A DNA stretch of 64,000 nt from Cryptomeria japonica. Taxonomy: Eukaryota; Streptophyta; Pinopsida; Cupressales; Cupressaceae. Positions 1-12,140 of this stretch are shown piece by piece; positions within the stretch are counted from its first letter, which is position 1; every line of letters begins with the position of its first letter. Below the pieces are notes generated by a model. The model was not told where the DNA came from and ran no database searches. It saw nothing but the letters and a program-made list of their open reading frames with translations. The translations under genes and the position numbers were made by a program. The DNA is taken from assembly GCF_030272615.1 (NCBI RefSeq), contig NC_081409.1, forward strand, positions 472,246,573-472,310,572. The letters are read 5' to 3'.

Positions 1-823
1 GGGTTCATTTCTTTAGCGTGTGTGGACCTATATTAGGTCCCAGTGTTGTCTAGGTTATGGACCGACTTAATGTAACGTGTGGATTGGACTTCTCGATGTG
101 TTTCTGAGATGTCTTATGGGTTGGATACTATTTGTTTGGTCGTTGGCCGACATGTTTTGTAATTATGTAACTGTTTTATTGTCTGGTGGCCGACCTTATT
201 GTTTATGATTGAGGGTTTGTATATGTGATGTAAGATCTCATTGTAGATCATATCATGGGATGTAATAAGTGAATAATGTAATAATCATTCAGACAGAGGA
301 TTTGGTCAATCATTGGTGATCGAGTTGGGTTTATGTGAGAGGATTTAGTCCTCCAGTATTGAGCTTAACCGGAACTGTATTCAGGCATAAGAGATGCTAT
401 CTTTGCAGTTCACTCATTTCTTTGGATTGTAGTCTAGATTTCTATGTAGTCAGTGAGACTCCTTTTGTGATGAGCAGTGCGCTCTAGGTTGTTGTCTTTC
501 TTGCAAGTACAGGCCCCTCAATTGTAATTCACATACTTACTACAGAAGTATTTTTTGACTATGGGTAGGCTTCCCAACGTGGTTTTTCCCTTTACCGGGT
601 TTTCCACATATAAATCTTGGTGTCATGTGGATGGTATTTATTCTCTAATTATTGTTTTTTGCTTAATTGGTTTATCTACTATTTCGGTATTTGGTTTATG
701 CATTTTGATATTGATCTATTGGGTTCTGGTATTAAAGTTTTAATTGCTTAAGGTTCCGATAATTTGGTGACAACTGATTCACCCCCTCTCTTAGTTGTCT
801 TCTGGTTATTTGAACTATCTAAT
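1..823 (+). repeat. copia-1 5' LTR (3' part only)
   Basis: This stretch matches 5851-6680 almost base for base, including the segments around 'ggttatggaccgacttaatg' and 'agtcagtgagactccttttg'. The missing first ~370 bases of the LTR lie left of the window. It ends at about 823, immediately before the primer-binding site. Confidence 0.92.
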
Positions 824-826
824 AAT

Positions 827-838
827 TGGTATCAGAGC
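827..838 (+). other. copia-1 primer-binding site (initiator tRNA-Met)
   Basis: TGGTATCAGAGC is the exact complement of the 3' end of plant initiator tRNA-Met, the usual minus-strand primer of copia elements. It lies three bases after the LTR end. Confidence 0.92.
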
Positions 839-881
839 TCTGTTCCTCTTTGCAGAAGCTTAACTGCTTGAGGAGGATCCT

Positions 882-2187
882 ATGATGACTAACAGTTCAA
901 ATTCATCTAGTTCATCTGCTGCTATCTTTCAGAGAGATATTTCTAGGCTTGATGGAACAAATTACAGAGTATGGAAGATTCAGATGGAGACTCATTTGAG
1001 ATGTCTTGGCAAGGAGATTTGGGAGATCACAGAGAATGATGTTACACCTCATAATCCGGTATCTGACAACCCTCATCCGGTAAACTTGGATAAGGAGCTT
1101 GAGAATGATTGCAGAGAAAGAGAATCCCTCTTGTGTGCACTTTTTGATCAACAAATAATGGGATTAACTGACAAATCATCTCCAAAGGCTATATGGGACA
1201 AGTTGAAGACTCTTAATGAAGGTGACCCTACTGTGAAGATTACTAAACTTGATGGTTACTGGGTGAGATATGAAAACCTAAAGATGGAAGAAGTTGAAAG
1301 GATTACTATATTCATGGAAAGGGTAAATGAGATTGTTATGGGAATTAAATGTTGTGGTGGAACTTAGAGTGAAGATGAAATAGTTTCTAAAGTTCTGAGA
1401 GATTTACCACCGACTTACAAGATGAAGGCTACTGCAATTAATAAATTGAGAACAATGACTAATACTTATGTCAATAGAGATACCTTGGTTGGGAAATTAT
1501 CTGCTTTTGAGATTGAAGAGTTTGGACCTTCTAGAGCTGTGAAGTCTGAACCTGCTTTTCATGCATCTACCTCATCAACCAGAAAGAAATATTGGAAAGC
1601 TTTATATGCAAGTGAATTGGATGATATGAAGAGAGAAGATGAAGAATTTGAGCAACTTGAATCCCTATTTGCTAGAAGAGTACCTAAAGGACCGATAGGA
1701 AGTAAGTATGAAGGGAAAACACCTTTTAAATGTTTTGCATGTAATAAGATTGGTCATTTTGCATATATATGTCTTGAAAGGAATTCAAGATTTGAAGAGA
1801 GAGCTAGAAGATATTTTAAGCCTAACCCTAGATATCAGAACAAGTACAAGTACAGAAAAAACAAAGACAAATCATGCTACATAGTAGATGAGGAAGGTGT
1901 TACTGATTCTGATGATGAACTATCACAAGACTCTGCTAGTGGTTCCAACAATGGAAAGGAATGGGTGTTCCTGGCTATCAAGGAAGATGTTTCGTTACTG
2001 GAAGAGAATGTACCTAAAGAGAAGGCACTTGTTGCTAAAATTGAAGATAAGGATGAATGGGTAATTGACAGTGGATGTTCACATCATATGACTGGAGATA
2101 AAAGGAAGTTTATATCTTTGCAAGAATTTTATGGCAGTTTGGTTAGATTTGGAGATGATAAAGCATGTATGATCAAGGAAAAATGAA
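882..2187 (+). pseudogene. copia-1 gag and protease, broken
   Basis: The reading starts with ATG at 882, about 45 bases after the primer site. The N-terminal part has the copia gag signature (FQRDISRLDGTNYRVWKIQM...). A TAG at 1365-1367 stands where glutamine is expected (CAG to TAG), and the frame reopens at once. A CX2CX4HX4C zinc knuckle lies at about 1731-1772 (CFACNKIGHFAYIC), followed by a lysine/arginine-rich tract and an acidic linker. The protease active site DSG is intact at 2067-2075 within WVIDSGCSHHMTGD. A TGA at 2185-2187 ends the frame. The product would have been the capsid/nucleocapsid plus the aspartic protease that matures it. Confidence 0.88.
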
Positions 2188-3494
2188 CTATATCATTGGA
2201 TGGTAAGCACAATAATGATAATGTTTATTATGTTTAAGGTTTAAGGAATAATATTTTGAGTGTAGGACAATTGGTGGATAAGGGATTTCAATTACAGTTC
2301 AAGGATGGAAAATGCAAAATCATTAATAGATTTGGTTTGGAGATTGCAACCGGTACACATACAAAAGGTAATATATTTCATTTAAATTCCAGTGAGAAGA
2401 CATGTTTGATTGCACAAATTGATGACAATTGGCTATGGCATAAAAGACTATGTCATGTGAATTTTGATTGCATTGTAAAGATCAATTCAACTAAGGAAAT
2501 TAGAGATATACCTAAGATTGTGAAGCCCTATAATCTGGTATGTAAAGAATGTCAAATGGGAAAATAGGTGAAAACCTCTTTTAAGAGTATAAAAGACAAA
2601 TATAACAATTTTCTTGATTTTATTCATACTAATTTGTGTGGCCCTGCTAGAGTTAAAAGTTTTCAAGGTGATAGATAGTTTATGCTAATCATTTATGATT
2701 ATTCTAGAATGATATGGGTTACTTTTTTAAGGGATAAATATGAGGCTTTTGAAAAGTTCAAAATCTTTAAGGCTAAAGTTGAGACAGGGACATGATTGAA
2801 GATTAAATGTTTAAGGTCAGATCATGGTGGAGAATTCACATCCGATGAGTTTACTAACTTTTGTGAGAAGCATGGTATAAGGAGGCAATTTTCTGCTCCT
2901 CGGACACCTTAGTAGAATGGAGTTGTGGAAAGGAAGAACAAAACTATCTTGGATGTTGCTAGAACAATGATGATGGAAGATAGTCTACCTCATATCTATT
3001 GGAGAGAAGCAGTGAGCACAATGGTTTATACATTCAACAGATTACATATCAAAGGAGAAACCGGTAAAACACCTTATGAATTATGGTTTGGCAATACACC
3101 TATAATTAAGTATTTCAGAATCTTTGGTAGTAAATGTTATATCAGGAGCGATGATATCATTGGAAAATTTGATCCTAGATGTGATGAAGGAATTTTTATT
3201 AGCTATTCTAATGAAAGCAAAGCATATAGATGTTATAACAAGAGATTTCAGAGAATTGTGAAGAGCGCTAATGCCAAGGTGGATGAGCTAAATAAAAGTC
3301 AAATCAGGGTTTATGAACAAGAACCAACAGTGGAAATAATCATAACTAAACTGGTAATACCTTTATCGAAACAAATTGTTAAGCCAGTTACTCCGATAGT
3401 ATCAAAAAATTCAACAGTAACCGAAGAATCGGGAAGAGGAACAAAGAGTCAGAAGACTCCTAGGTATGTGAGATTGAATCATTTAGAAGATTAG
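2188..3494 (+). pseudogene. copia-1 integrase, broken
   Basis: An HHCC zinc-binding region is visible at about 2431-2567 (WLWHKRLCHVNFD ... VCKECQMGK), followed by a stop where Q is expected. In the core, the first catalytic aspartate of the usual HTDLxGP motif is AAT (Asn) at 2631-2633. The second aspartate is kept in LRSDHGGEF (GAT 2820-2822) and the glutamate is kept in GVVERKNKT (GAA 2928-2930). Two consecutive TAG codons at 2910-2915 replace the usual QQ of TPQQNG. The C-terminal copia integrase region (PYELWFGNTPIIKYFRIFGSKCY) runs to about 3300, followed by a variable linker. The enzyme would have inserted the cDNA, but one of its three catalytic acids is gone. Confidence 0.86.
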
Positions 3495-3506
3495 ATCATT
3501 GGGGAT

Positions 3507-5110
3507 ATGAATAATGGAGTGATGCCAAGAAGGAGATTGACATCTAATGAGGTATGTTTAATTTCTCAAGTTGAACCGGTATCCGTAATTGAAGCATGTA
3601 AAGATGAATGTTGGATGAAAGCTATGGAAGAAGAATTAGATCAAATTGAGAAGAATTACACATGGACTTTAGTTCCTCAACATAAAAATAAGAATGTTAT
3701 TGGAATTAAATGGGTTTTTAGGAATAAATTGAATGAAGATGGACAAGTTGTAAGGAATAAAGCTAGATTGGTTTGTAAAGGATATTGTCAGAAGGAAGGA
3801 ATTGATTATGGTGAAACTTTTGCACCTGTAGCTAGGAATGAAGCTGTAAGATTATTTCTTGCCTATGCTGCACATAAAAAACTACAAGGTTTATCAGATG
3901 GATGTTAAGTGTTCATTTATGAATGGGGATCTTGATGAGGAAGTTTATATTGAGCAACCTGGTGGTTTTTTACTTTCAGATGATACAAACATGGTTTGCA
4001 GATTAAGGAAAGCTTTATAGGGATTGAAATAGGCACCTAGAGCTTGGTATGCAAGGTTAGATAAATATCTTTTGAAGCTTGGTTTCACTAAAGGTAATGC
4101 TGGCAGTAATCTATACTATAAAGTCAATGATTATGATATATTAATTATTGAAGTTTTCATTGATGACATCATTTTTGGAGGTGAAGATAAGTTGTGCATG
4201 GATTTTTCTAAGAATATGGAGAAAGAATTTGAAATGTCTATGATTGGGGAAATAAAAATTTTCTTAGATTTGTAGATTACTCGGACTGATAAAGGTATTT
4301 TCATCTGTCAAACTAAGTATGCTAGGGAATTGTTGAAGAAATTTGGTATGGTAGATTCTAAACTGGTAAGTACTCCTATGGTTACAAGTGATAAACTGAC
4401 AAGGAAAGATGAATCTGCACTAGTAAATCCTACAAGATACAAGTCTATGATAGGAGGTATGCTATATTTGACTCAGACTAGGCCTGAAATAATGAATGTT
4501 GTTTGTATTGCATCTAGATATCAGAGTGATTCTAGAGAAAATCATGAGAGTGCGATGAAAATAATTTTTAGATACTTGCAAGGTACATCTAAATATGGTT
4601 TATGGTACCCTAAGGATGATGAATTTAATTTATGTGCATATACAGATGCAAATTGGACAGGTGATGTTGATGACCAAAAAAGTACTTCCGATGGAGCTTT
4701 CTTTCTTGGAAAGAAGTTGGTTTTCATGGATCAGCAAGAAACAATCATGTACTTCTTTATCTATTGCTGAAACTGAGTATGTTGTTGTTGCTACTAATTG
4801 TACACAAGTTTTATGGATGAAGCAAATGTTGAAGGATATTAAAGTGCACTGCCTTGGACCGATAGTTATTCACTGTGATAACTCTCCTGCTATAGACATA
4901 TCAAAGAATCCGATATTTAACTCTAAGACGAAGCACATATCTATCAAGTATAACTTTTTGAAGGAGAAGGTGGAAGAAAATGAAATTAGACTTGTTTATG
5001 TGAACACTAAAGAATAGATTGTAGATATTTTCAATAAACCTTTGCCTAAAGAATCATTTGAGTACCTGAGAGACATATTAGGGGTTTTTGCCCCTCTGAT
5101 AGAGAAATGA
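3507..5110 (+). pseudogene. copia-1 reverse transcriptase and RNase H, broken
   Basis: The RT begins near 3560 with the typical copia segment ([16 protein letters not shown], then [11 protein letters not shown]). The catalytic box reads FIDD at 4156-4167, in place of the usual YVDD. TAG codons at 4018-4020 and 4030-4032 interrupt the ALYGLKQAP motif. RNase H follows from about 4590 (YTDANWTGD with acidic residues, later LSIAETEYV and CDNSPAIDISKNP) after a frameshift near 4720. Translation would end at TGA 5108-5110. The domain order RT then RNase H at the end of the polyprotein is standard for copia. Confidence 0.87.
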
Positions 5111-5193
5111 TTGATGTTATTTAGCATCAGTCCGGTATGCATTATCAAAGATGCTATTCATTCTGGCATTGATGTGGGGTCGATGCTACTATT

Positions 5194-5478
5194 CAGGGGG
5201 AGTAGTTAGCCTTGTGATTCAGTGGTTTGTGTTTTTGCTTTGATATTTTTGTCAGATTTATGGCATTGATGTCAAAGGGGGAGAGATATATGTGAAAAAC
5301 AAAGCTTTACAAAGATATCATTCACAGGGGGAGTTTGGTCTTTGTTTCAAAACTTCATTGCTATATCTTTGTGTGGGAGATTGTTGGTTGTCTTCCATTG
5401 GGGGAGAATTGTTTGGCATTTCTCGGCACTTGGATGTTTTTCACGTCTAGTGTTGCCATCAATTCCAAAGGGGGAGAT
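5194..5478 (+). repeat. copia-1 array of polypurine-tract-like blocks
   Basis: Purine blocks containing GGGGGAG or a close variant occur at about 5194, 5274, 5324, 5374, 5399 and 5466. Several are preceded by a similar 'gatgtcaaag' or 'attccaaag' context. The last block abuts the 3' LTR and is the expected plus-strand primer; the others look like duplicated copies of it. Confidence 0.75.
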
Positions 5479-6680
5479 TATTGGTCATTTGGAGGAAATG
5501 ATTATGTGTTGCATTGATGTTTTGTCATTGATGCCAACACTAGCTGTTTTGGTTGCTTTACCGGTATCCTTCTGGTCTGGGCAGGTTGTTTATTTTTTGG
5601 TTGGATTCGATCATCATGATCCGGTATGTTTGGGTTATGGAATTGACTTATTCATGCTCATGTTCAGTCAGTTGGTTTTGATCTAGTGATCGGATTCTAT
5701 CCTATTTGCTAGTAAGCTTAGTTTGTTGTTCCGACGATGGTTTCACCAGTAGAGATTTGTTGAAGATCTTTGATGATATGCATAAGTGGTGTTGGTGCGG
5801 CTTCTAGTGGAGATTTAGGATTCTGATGGTGATCATGTTCGAGACTTAGTTGATTGGGATAATTTCTTTAGCATATGTGGACCTATATTGGGTCCTGGTG
5901 TTGTCTAGGTTATGGACCGACTTAATGTAACATGTGGATTGCACCTCTTGATGTGTTTTCGAGATATCTTATGGGTTGGATATTATTTGTTTGGTCTCTG
6001 GCCGACATGTTTTGTAATTATGTAATTGTTTTATTGTCTGGTGGCTGACCTTAATGTTTATGGTTGAGGGTTTGTATATATATGATGTAAGATCTCATTG
6101 TACATCATATCATGGGATGTAATGAGTGAATTATGTAATAATCATTCAGGCAAAGGATTTGGTCGATCATTGGTGATCAAGTTGGGTTTATGTGAGAGGA
6201 TTTAGTCCTCTAGTATTGAGCTTAACCGAAATTGTATTCAGACATAGGATATGCTATCTTTGCACTTCACTCACTTCTCTGGATTGTAGTATGGATTTCT
6301 ATGTAGTCAGTGAGACTCCTTTTGTAATGAGCAGTGCGCTCTAGGCTATTGGTCTTCCTGCAAGCATTGGCCCCTCAATTGTAATTCACATACTTACTGC
6401 AGAAGTATTATCTGATTGTAGGTAGGATTCCCACCATGATTTTTCCCTTTACCAGGTTTTCCACGTATAAATCTTGGTGTCATGTCTAGATGGTATTTAT
6501 TCTCTGATATTGTTTATGCTTAATTGGTTTATCTGCTATTTCGGTATTTGGTTTATGCATTCCAGTATTGATCTTTTGGGTTTTGGTATTAAAGTTTTAA
6601 TTGCTTAAGGTTCCAGTAATCTGGTGACAACTGATTCACCTCGCTCTCAGTTGTCTTTTGGTTATTTCAACTGTCTAACA
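5479..6680 (+). repeat. copia-1 3' LTR
   Basis: The LTR begins at TATTGG (TGTTGG with G to A), directly after the purine tract, and ends near CTAACA at 6680. Its last 830 bases match the partial 5' LTR at 1-823. Length is about 1.2 kb. Confidence 0.9.
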
Positions 6681-7181
6681 ACATTATCCTTAAGGATAAA
6701 ATGGTATTAATGAGTTTATGCAATTAACTCTAAAGGACAATGGGCTTGATTGTTATTCCTATAAAATCGTATTTTAAATCCCTAGGAAAGTATATTCATT
6801 TTAAAATGAATGGAAATATTCAAGCTCTTAGTTGTGTATTTAATTTAACTAACCAAATTAAAATAATATGGACTAGTCTAGGGAGAGTCTCTTAAATTAA
6901 ATGCTAAGGAGCTATTCTCTATGAGGGAAAATTAGAGAAGGGACTTAGGGGTTGTATTTATCCTGCTTAGTTAAACTTACACTCATGTTACCCCTCTAGA
7001 TTTGATTTAATAAAACATCTTATCGCTCACATTAAAGACCTTATTTAACTTACACTTAAGTTATCAAATTTGTGAAACTATGTGATCAACCACATCTAGT
7101 CATTACGTAAATCACAAGTGAGTAAGCGTTTTTAAAAAAAAAATTGTTTTGTTTTTGCCCAAAAGTTTGGGCACTAAATTT
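6681..7181. other. AT-rich stretch, possible decayed copia LTR
   Basis: No gene is visible. A perfect 14-base palindrome (TATCCTTAAGGATA) lies at 6685-6698, and an 18-base palindrome (TGCCCAAAAGTTTGGGCA) at 7156-7173, just ahead of a primer-site-like sequence. This could be the LTR of a very old copia element, but no second copy exists in the window. Confidence 0.4.
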
Positions 7182-7194
7182 TGGTATTAGAGCC
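7182..7194 (+). other. Degenerate primer-binding site of an old copia element
   Basis: TGGTATTAGAGCC differs from the initiator-Met complement TGGTATCAGAGC by one C to T change. The sequence 'ctaggttcatacac' follows, as in plant copia leaders. It implies an LTR end just upstream. Confidence 0.55.
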
Positions 7195-10100
7195 CTAGGT
7201 TCATACACTAGGAGAACATGGGCTACATTCATAACTTAGTTGATACAAACTATGACTTCGAGAATAAAACCTAGGTGAAAACCTGTGAAGTATTCACAAT
7301 AATGGAGCAGGGCAAAGTGGATTAATTTAACCAAAGGATCAACCTATATCAATTCATGGGGTTTAAAGGGTCACCAAAAGCCTTGCAAATCAAAACCTAA
7401 TAGTCATAATGGATATGGTGTTATAGGACCCCAAAACTATGATTTTTTTTGAAAATTCCATCAAAATTTATCCTAACTACAACTAGTCATAACTTTCCAC
7501 CCATGGCTCAAAAATGCGAATCGTTTACCTCGTTGGAAAGGTCTTTGGAAGTTGAAGGTGAATCCCTATAAGTGTTTTCCTATGCCAACACTCTAAAGGA
7601 CCAAGAAAATTTTCCAAGGCTGAAAATGCTTCAAAGACCTTCAAAAAGGAAAGTACTAACATCTATAAAATACAAAATTATATGAAAATTTGAATTCTGA
7701 TCATTAGTACTTATGAGGCTTCCCTTAAAGTGAAAACCAATCACAACATTTGTACCTAATTGAATTGGACACGAGGAATAATTCAATATAATTGTATACT
7801 TAACGTAGTTAAAAGAACAATACCATCAGTTGGGATATGTCCTTGACATTGCAAATCAAGCAAGCTAGGAAGGTTTGAGATGAAAACCTGGCAAACAAGT
7901 CAAATGAAACATAGCACAATTGAAATATTAGTAATACAAGATGGTGCCAATTTACTTATTAACAATCAACCCTACGAGGAAGTTTATCAGGAATGGTAAA
8001 CAAAGGGTGCCATATGGGGCAACTTTCAAGAGCAAGTTAGGTGGTACCCTTATAAATCTTGGGCTGAAGCATTATCCTATCCTAATGGATAGGTACCTTA
8101 AGCGTGTGACCATACTAGGTTACTCTTATTGAGATCAATTGTTAAGGGTTCTCGTATCATTGCAAGGAGACTAGTGGTGGATAACCTTGAGGATGATGGA
8201 TGAAATGATGCATGGCAATATCCTTGATAAATGAACCTTAGTAATACTATAGGTAATTTGATTTGAGAAGCAAGGAGACACAAACCCTTTTGGATTAAGC
8301 AACAAAAATTGCAAATGTTTCTTAAAATCTCGTGTAGTTAAGTCTACTATTGGGAAATCAAACAATTTGATGGCCTAACTAACCTTTTTGTAAAGTACCT
8401 CTGAATGGACTAAGTAATTGGTCAAGAGGGATGAAACAGTATGGGAATCATTTGAACCCCTACTAAGCTACAAGAAGAAGTAGGTGAACTGGATTAGATA
8501 ATCATGGGATGATTAATTATATGTGTTAAGAATATAAAGTGAAGATGTAACCAACCTATAATGTGAAACTAGCTATGTGTCAGTTTAGGACACTCTTACT
8601 ACTTGTGCACATCCGAAAGAGATATGCAATTGATGACACTCGGGGTGTGAAAGTATAAGGAACATTAGGTATGGACGAGCCAATATCCAAAAGTTGATAA
8701 GGCATATGGAAGATGGGTGTATTAGTATTAATGGAGCCAATGACTAAATGAGGATTGGATGGAAAATTGTATATAGTGCTTGAATGTGGTTAAGGAGCCT
8801 ATAAATGTGGCTAAATAAGGGAGCAACTTAAAAATTATTGGAATCCTTAGACCTTTGTACTTATGGTACACCCCTATAATATCAAAATTTAAGAATAACT
8901 TGATGCTATGGTAATAAGGAAAATTTTATTGGCTTGAAGATAATTGAAAAATGTTTTATGTTGTGGTTAGCTAGCAAGTAAATGTATAAAAAAAAGCAAG
9001 ATGGAAAATGATAATTTCCCTTTTAGCCAAAATGCAATTAAAAGGAGGGTGTTGATTTCTATGCTTATCACTTCTTGAGCATGCACCCCCCTTGTTCTCA
9101 CGATTGCATAAGTGAAATAGGTATAAGAATAAGTAAAATTTCCATGTCATTAGAAAATGATTATGGTATGAGTGAATTAGGAATTAGCTGTCAAGCGTTA
9201 TTGATTGTACTTGGCAATTTTTCCACCCTTGGTTTGTTCTTAACCATAATTGTTAGCGAATTGGCATCATGCTCCTACTTGATGGGAACAAATCGACAAT
9301 TAGATATGAAGATGCAAGGAGCTAGTGGAAGGTGCTAAGAAAAAAAATGATGTCACTAGTAAAATTATATAATTGCATTGTACAACTCCCAAAGTGGTTC
9401 TAAGTATACAAGTATTGATTTGTACTCAGTTAACTACCCCATTTGTAAGTGAGACATAAAATATTCATCCATGAGTTACCGTATAGTATTTAATAAATGA
9501 ATTATCATATTTTGTTAGTTAATAGAAGTCCAAGAAGATTGGACGAAGGATGGTATAATTAGTGCTTTCATTTGTTAGAATTTAACTATGGTTGTTGAAA
9601 ATCCTAAGTGGATAACGGTTTACATTGGAAAGTGTTGCTTGCAATGGTAATAACGTGGATGTAAGTGGTACGTGATTTATGTAACGAATGTACTCTCAAG
9701 TGTATGAGATATTTCATGATAATAAAAAAATGTAAATAATCTAATAGCCTTAAGTGTCTAATAATCACTTCCTAACGCACTTAGGACGTGTGATCTTGGG
9801 TGATGTGCAACAATTACTCCCTGTAGTGTGGCTAAAATGGTTACCTTGTTTTGAGTTTTTGATTTTGATTGTGTTTTTACTGTCTTACGAATAGTGTTAT
9901 GTGACTTAGGGGATAACTTTCTTTGATATTTCTTATGATGGAAAGACCACTAAATTTCCGTTTCTTTTCATTTGAGTTTGACACTTGCCATGTTGCTAAT
10001 TTTAATGTTTTTCGATTGTCGACATTTTTCTTTCATATTGAACTTGGCAAATTTAACTTTTACTTCTATCTTTTGGGGTGTCAAGTGGTCATTTTGAATG

Positions 10101-11000
10101 TTTGATTTAGCTAGCCCTAGTTATGTGATCACTATAATGTTTATCATGTTCGTTGAACCTCTGATAGCATGTTAAGGGAGAACACCACAAGGAGTGAAAT
10201 TAGGCATAAGGAATAAATAAAAAGTATTATATCAAATTAAGATAATGGAAGGTGTATTCTCTATGACAGAACTCTTTGGGCAATCAATCGAAGCAAAGTA
10301 TTAGCAAAATGGTGAACTAGACCCAGTGAATTGTGTAAGTATTATAAATTGCAGACTTGTTGTTTTGGCATATGCATTGAGATGTTTACACGGATGCTAT
10401 TTAAATTAAGTGTAATTATTTCACCACTCCCTTATAATGGGATTATTATATGCCTTAATATTTGAGGTTGAGAATGATGTGAACTATATAACTTGAGCCT
10501 TTGTAACTAGATGTCTAGTTATTGTAAGCCCTAGAGGTAGAAAACTACCCTAATTATGGGTGAGTTTGAAGAACTTAAACTTGAATATACCTTGTTGCCT
10601 TATGATGTGGGAAGAAATCATGCACATAGGGTGGTTTAACAAATAAGTAATTAACACCATTATGAGGCACCTTGATGTAAAATAAGAGAGTATATGCTTG
10701 GATAAAGTAATTTATAATGTTAATTTTCTATGTTACACATGCAATGGATGAGAATATCAGTAGAATAATCATGTTTTGAATTAAACCTTATCGAAATATG
10801 ACTCCTATAAAATTGAATAAGTGAACTAGAATGTGTAACCTAGGTAATGGAAGACGACGAGTTGTATTGGTATGAATTGATAGTGCATTGACTTAAAGTA
10901 ATTGAGGTATGTGTAAAGTAGAACTTGTAAACACCTACTTGAGTTAGAAGGAAAATGTAATAAAAATGCTAAGATAACTGCAGTATGGTGGTAAAATCTA
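7195..11000. other. Unassigned decayed repeat DNA
   Basis: Only short unrelated ORFs occur here (for example near 7941, 9075 and 9923), and none has a recognisable motif. The composition is AT-rich with scattered direct word repeats. No gag, pol, tRNA or host exon could be supported on either strand. Confidence 0.6.
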
Positions 11001-11500
11001 NNNNNNNNNNNNNNNNNNNNNNNNNNNNNNNNNNNNNNNNNNNNNNNNNNNNNNNNNNNNNNNNNNNNNNNNNNNNNNNNNNNNNNNNNNNNNNNNNNNN
11101 NNNNNNNNNNNNNNNNNNNNNNNNNNNNNNNNNNNNNNNNNNNNNNNNNNNNNNNNNNNNNNNNNNNNNNNNNNNNNNNNNNNNNNNNNNNNNNNNNNNN
11201 NNNNNNNNNNNNNNNNNNNNNNNNNNNNNNNNNNNNNNNNNNNNNNNNNNNNNNNNNNNNNNNNNNNNNNNNNNNNNNNNNNNNNNNNNNNNNNNNNNNN
11301 NNNNNNNNNNNNNNNNNNNNNNNNNNNNNNNNNNNNNNNNNNNNNNNNNNNNNNNNNNNNNNNNNNNNNNNNNNNNNNNNNNNNNNNNNNNNNNNNNNNN
11401 NNNNNNNNNNNNNNNNNNNNNNNNNNNNNNNNNNNNNNNNNNNNNNNNNNNNNNNNNNNNNNNNNNNNNNNNNNNNNNNNNNNNNNNNNNNNNNNNNNNN
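11001..11500. other. Assembly gap, 500 Ns
   Basis: There are exactly 500 unknown bases. The round number suggests a gap of nominal rather than measured length. Confidence 0.99.
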
Positions 11501-12082
11501 CACTAGCCTAATATGGGTATCCATAGCCTCTATACTTAGCAATAAAACTAGATATCATATTGACAATGGTCATCCTTTTGATGGATATTTATAGAAATGA
11601 AATGATTTGAGCCAAAAGTGAGATTAATAGCTCATTAAATTAATGTAAGTCAGTCCATGCTACAATTTATTTTCACAACACACAAAATATAAGATTATAA
11701 TCTAGTTGTATAGAGGTTTGGAAAATGTGTGGTGCGTGAGCTTGAGCACTATGTCTATCTATACGGTTTTCTTATTATGGCAAATCTTAAGTATCCCCTT
11801 GCTTATATAAGTTCGGTAGATGGTTTTAAATGTGTATCAAGTAAAGAGTGGTGCTCTTCGTTCGGAATTTTAAATGATGATAATAAAAAGTGTAATAGCT
11901 TTTCAGCTCAATGAGTTGGTAGTTGCATGAGCATCCCACAGATTAATTTCACATGAATGTGTGAGGTGGTGCATGCATCAAGCAGAATGCATAATTAATG
12001 CACCATTTAGTGAGAAAATCAAGGCTTGCATATTCTCAAGGAATATTAACAGTGTGTAAGACTACATGCAAAGACAATGTTC
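11501..12082. other. Non-coding stretch upstream of extra ORF X
   Basis: No coding signal was found. A short ORF at 11729-11914 has no recognisable features. This stretch would be the promoter-proximal region of ORF X. Confidence 0.5.
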
Positions 12083-12090
12083 TATAAAAG
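12083..12090 (+). promoter_or_regulatory. TATA-like box ahead of extra ORF X
   Basis: TATAAAAG lies 51 bases before the ATG at 12141. An A/G-rich leader ('gaaagaaaaagaacaaaag') immediately precedes the start codon. This spacing would suit a short 5' untranslated region. Confidence 0.45.
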
Positions 12091-12140
12091 GAACTTTTAT
12101 TTGTGCCAAGGTAGAATTTTGAAAGAAAAAGAACAAAAGA

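Larger units (their letters stand above)
1..6680 (+). mobile_element. Ty1/copia LTR retrotransposon copia-1, 5' end outside the window
   Basis: The element reads left to right as partial 5' LTR (1-823), initiator-Met-type primer site (827-838), gag with CCHC knuckle, aspartic protease, integrase, RT, RNase H, an array of purine-rich blocks (5194-5478) and a full 3' LTR (5479-6680). Integrase before RT is the defining copia order. LTRs of about 1.2 kb and repeated GGGGGAG blocks suggest the Tork/SIRE side of copia (inference). The two LTR copies differ by several percent by eye, mostly transitions, and the coding region has many stops and frameshifts, so this is an old dead copy. Its 5' target duplication lies outside the window and cannot be checked. 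Confidence 0.93.

Noticed and set aside
827-838. tRNA-Met-like sequence
   Set aside because: Only 12 bases complementary to the tRNA 3' end are present, so this is a primer-binding site and not a tRNA gene; no cloverleaf is present anywhere in the window.
9075-9338. 87-codon ORF with a hydrophobic middle, considered as a small membrane protein gene
   Set aside because: It has no upstream promoter motif, no homologous second copy and no recognisable family, and its composition is like the surrounding non-coding DNA.
10826-11542. Long ORF on the minus strand, and 10985-11506 on the plus strand
   Set aside because: Both are artefacts of reading through the 500-base N gap.
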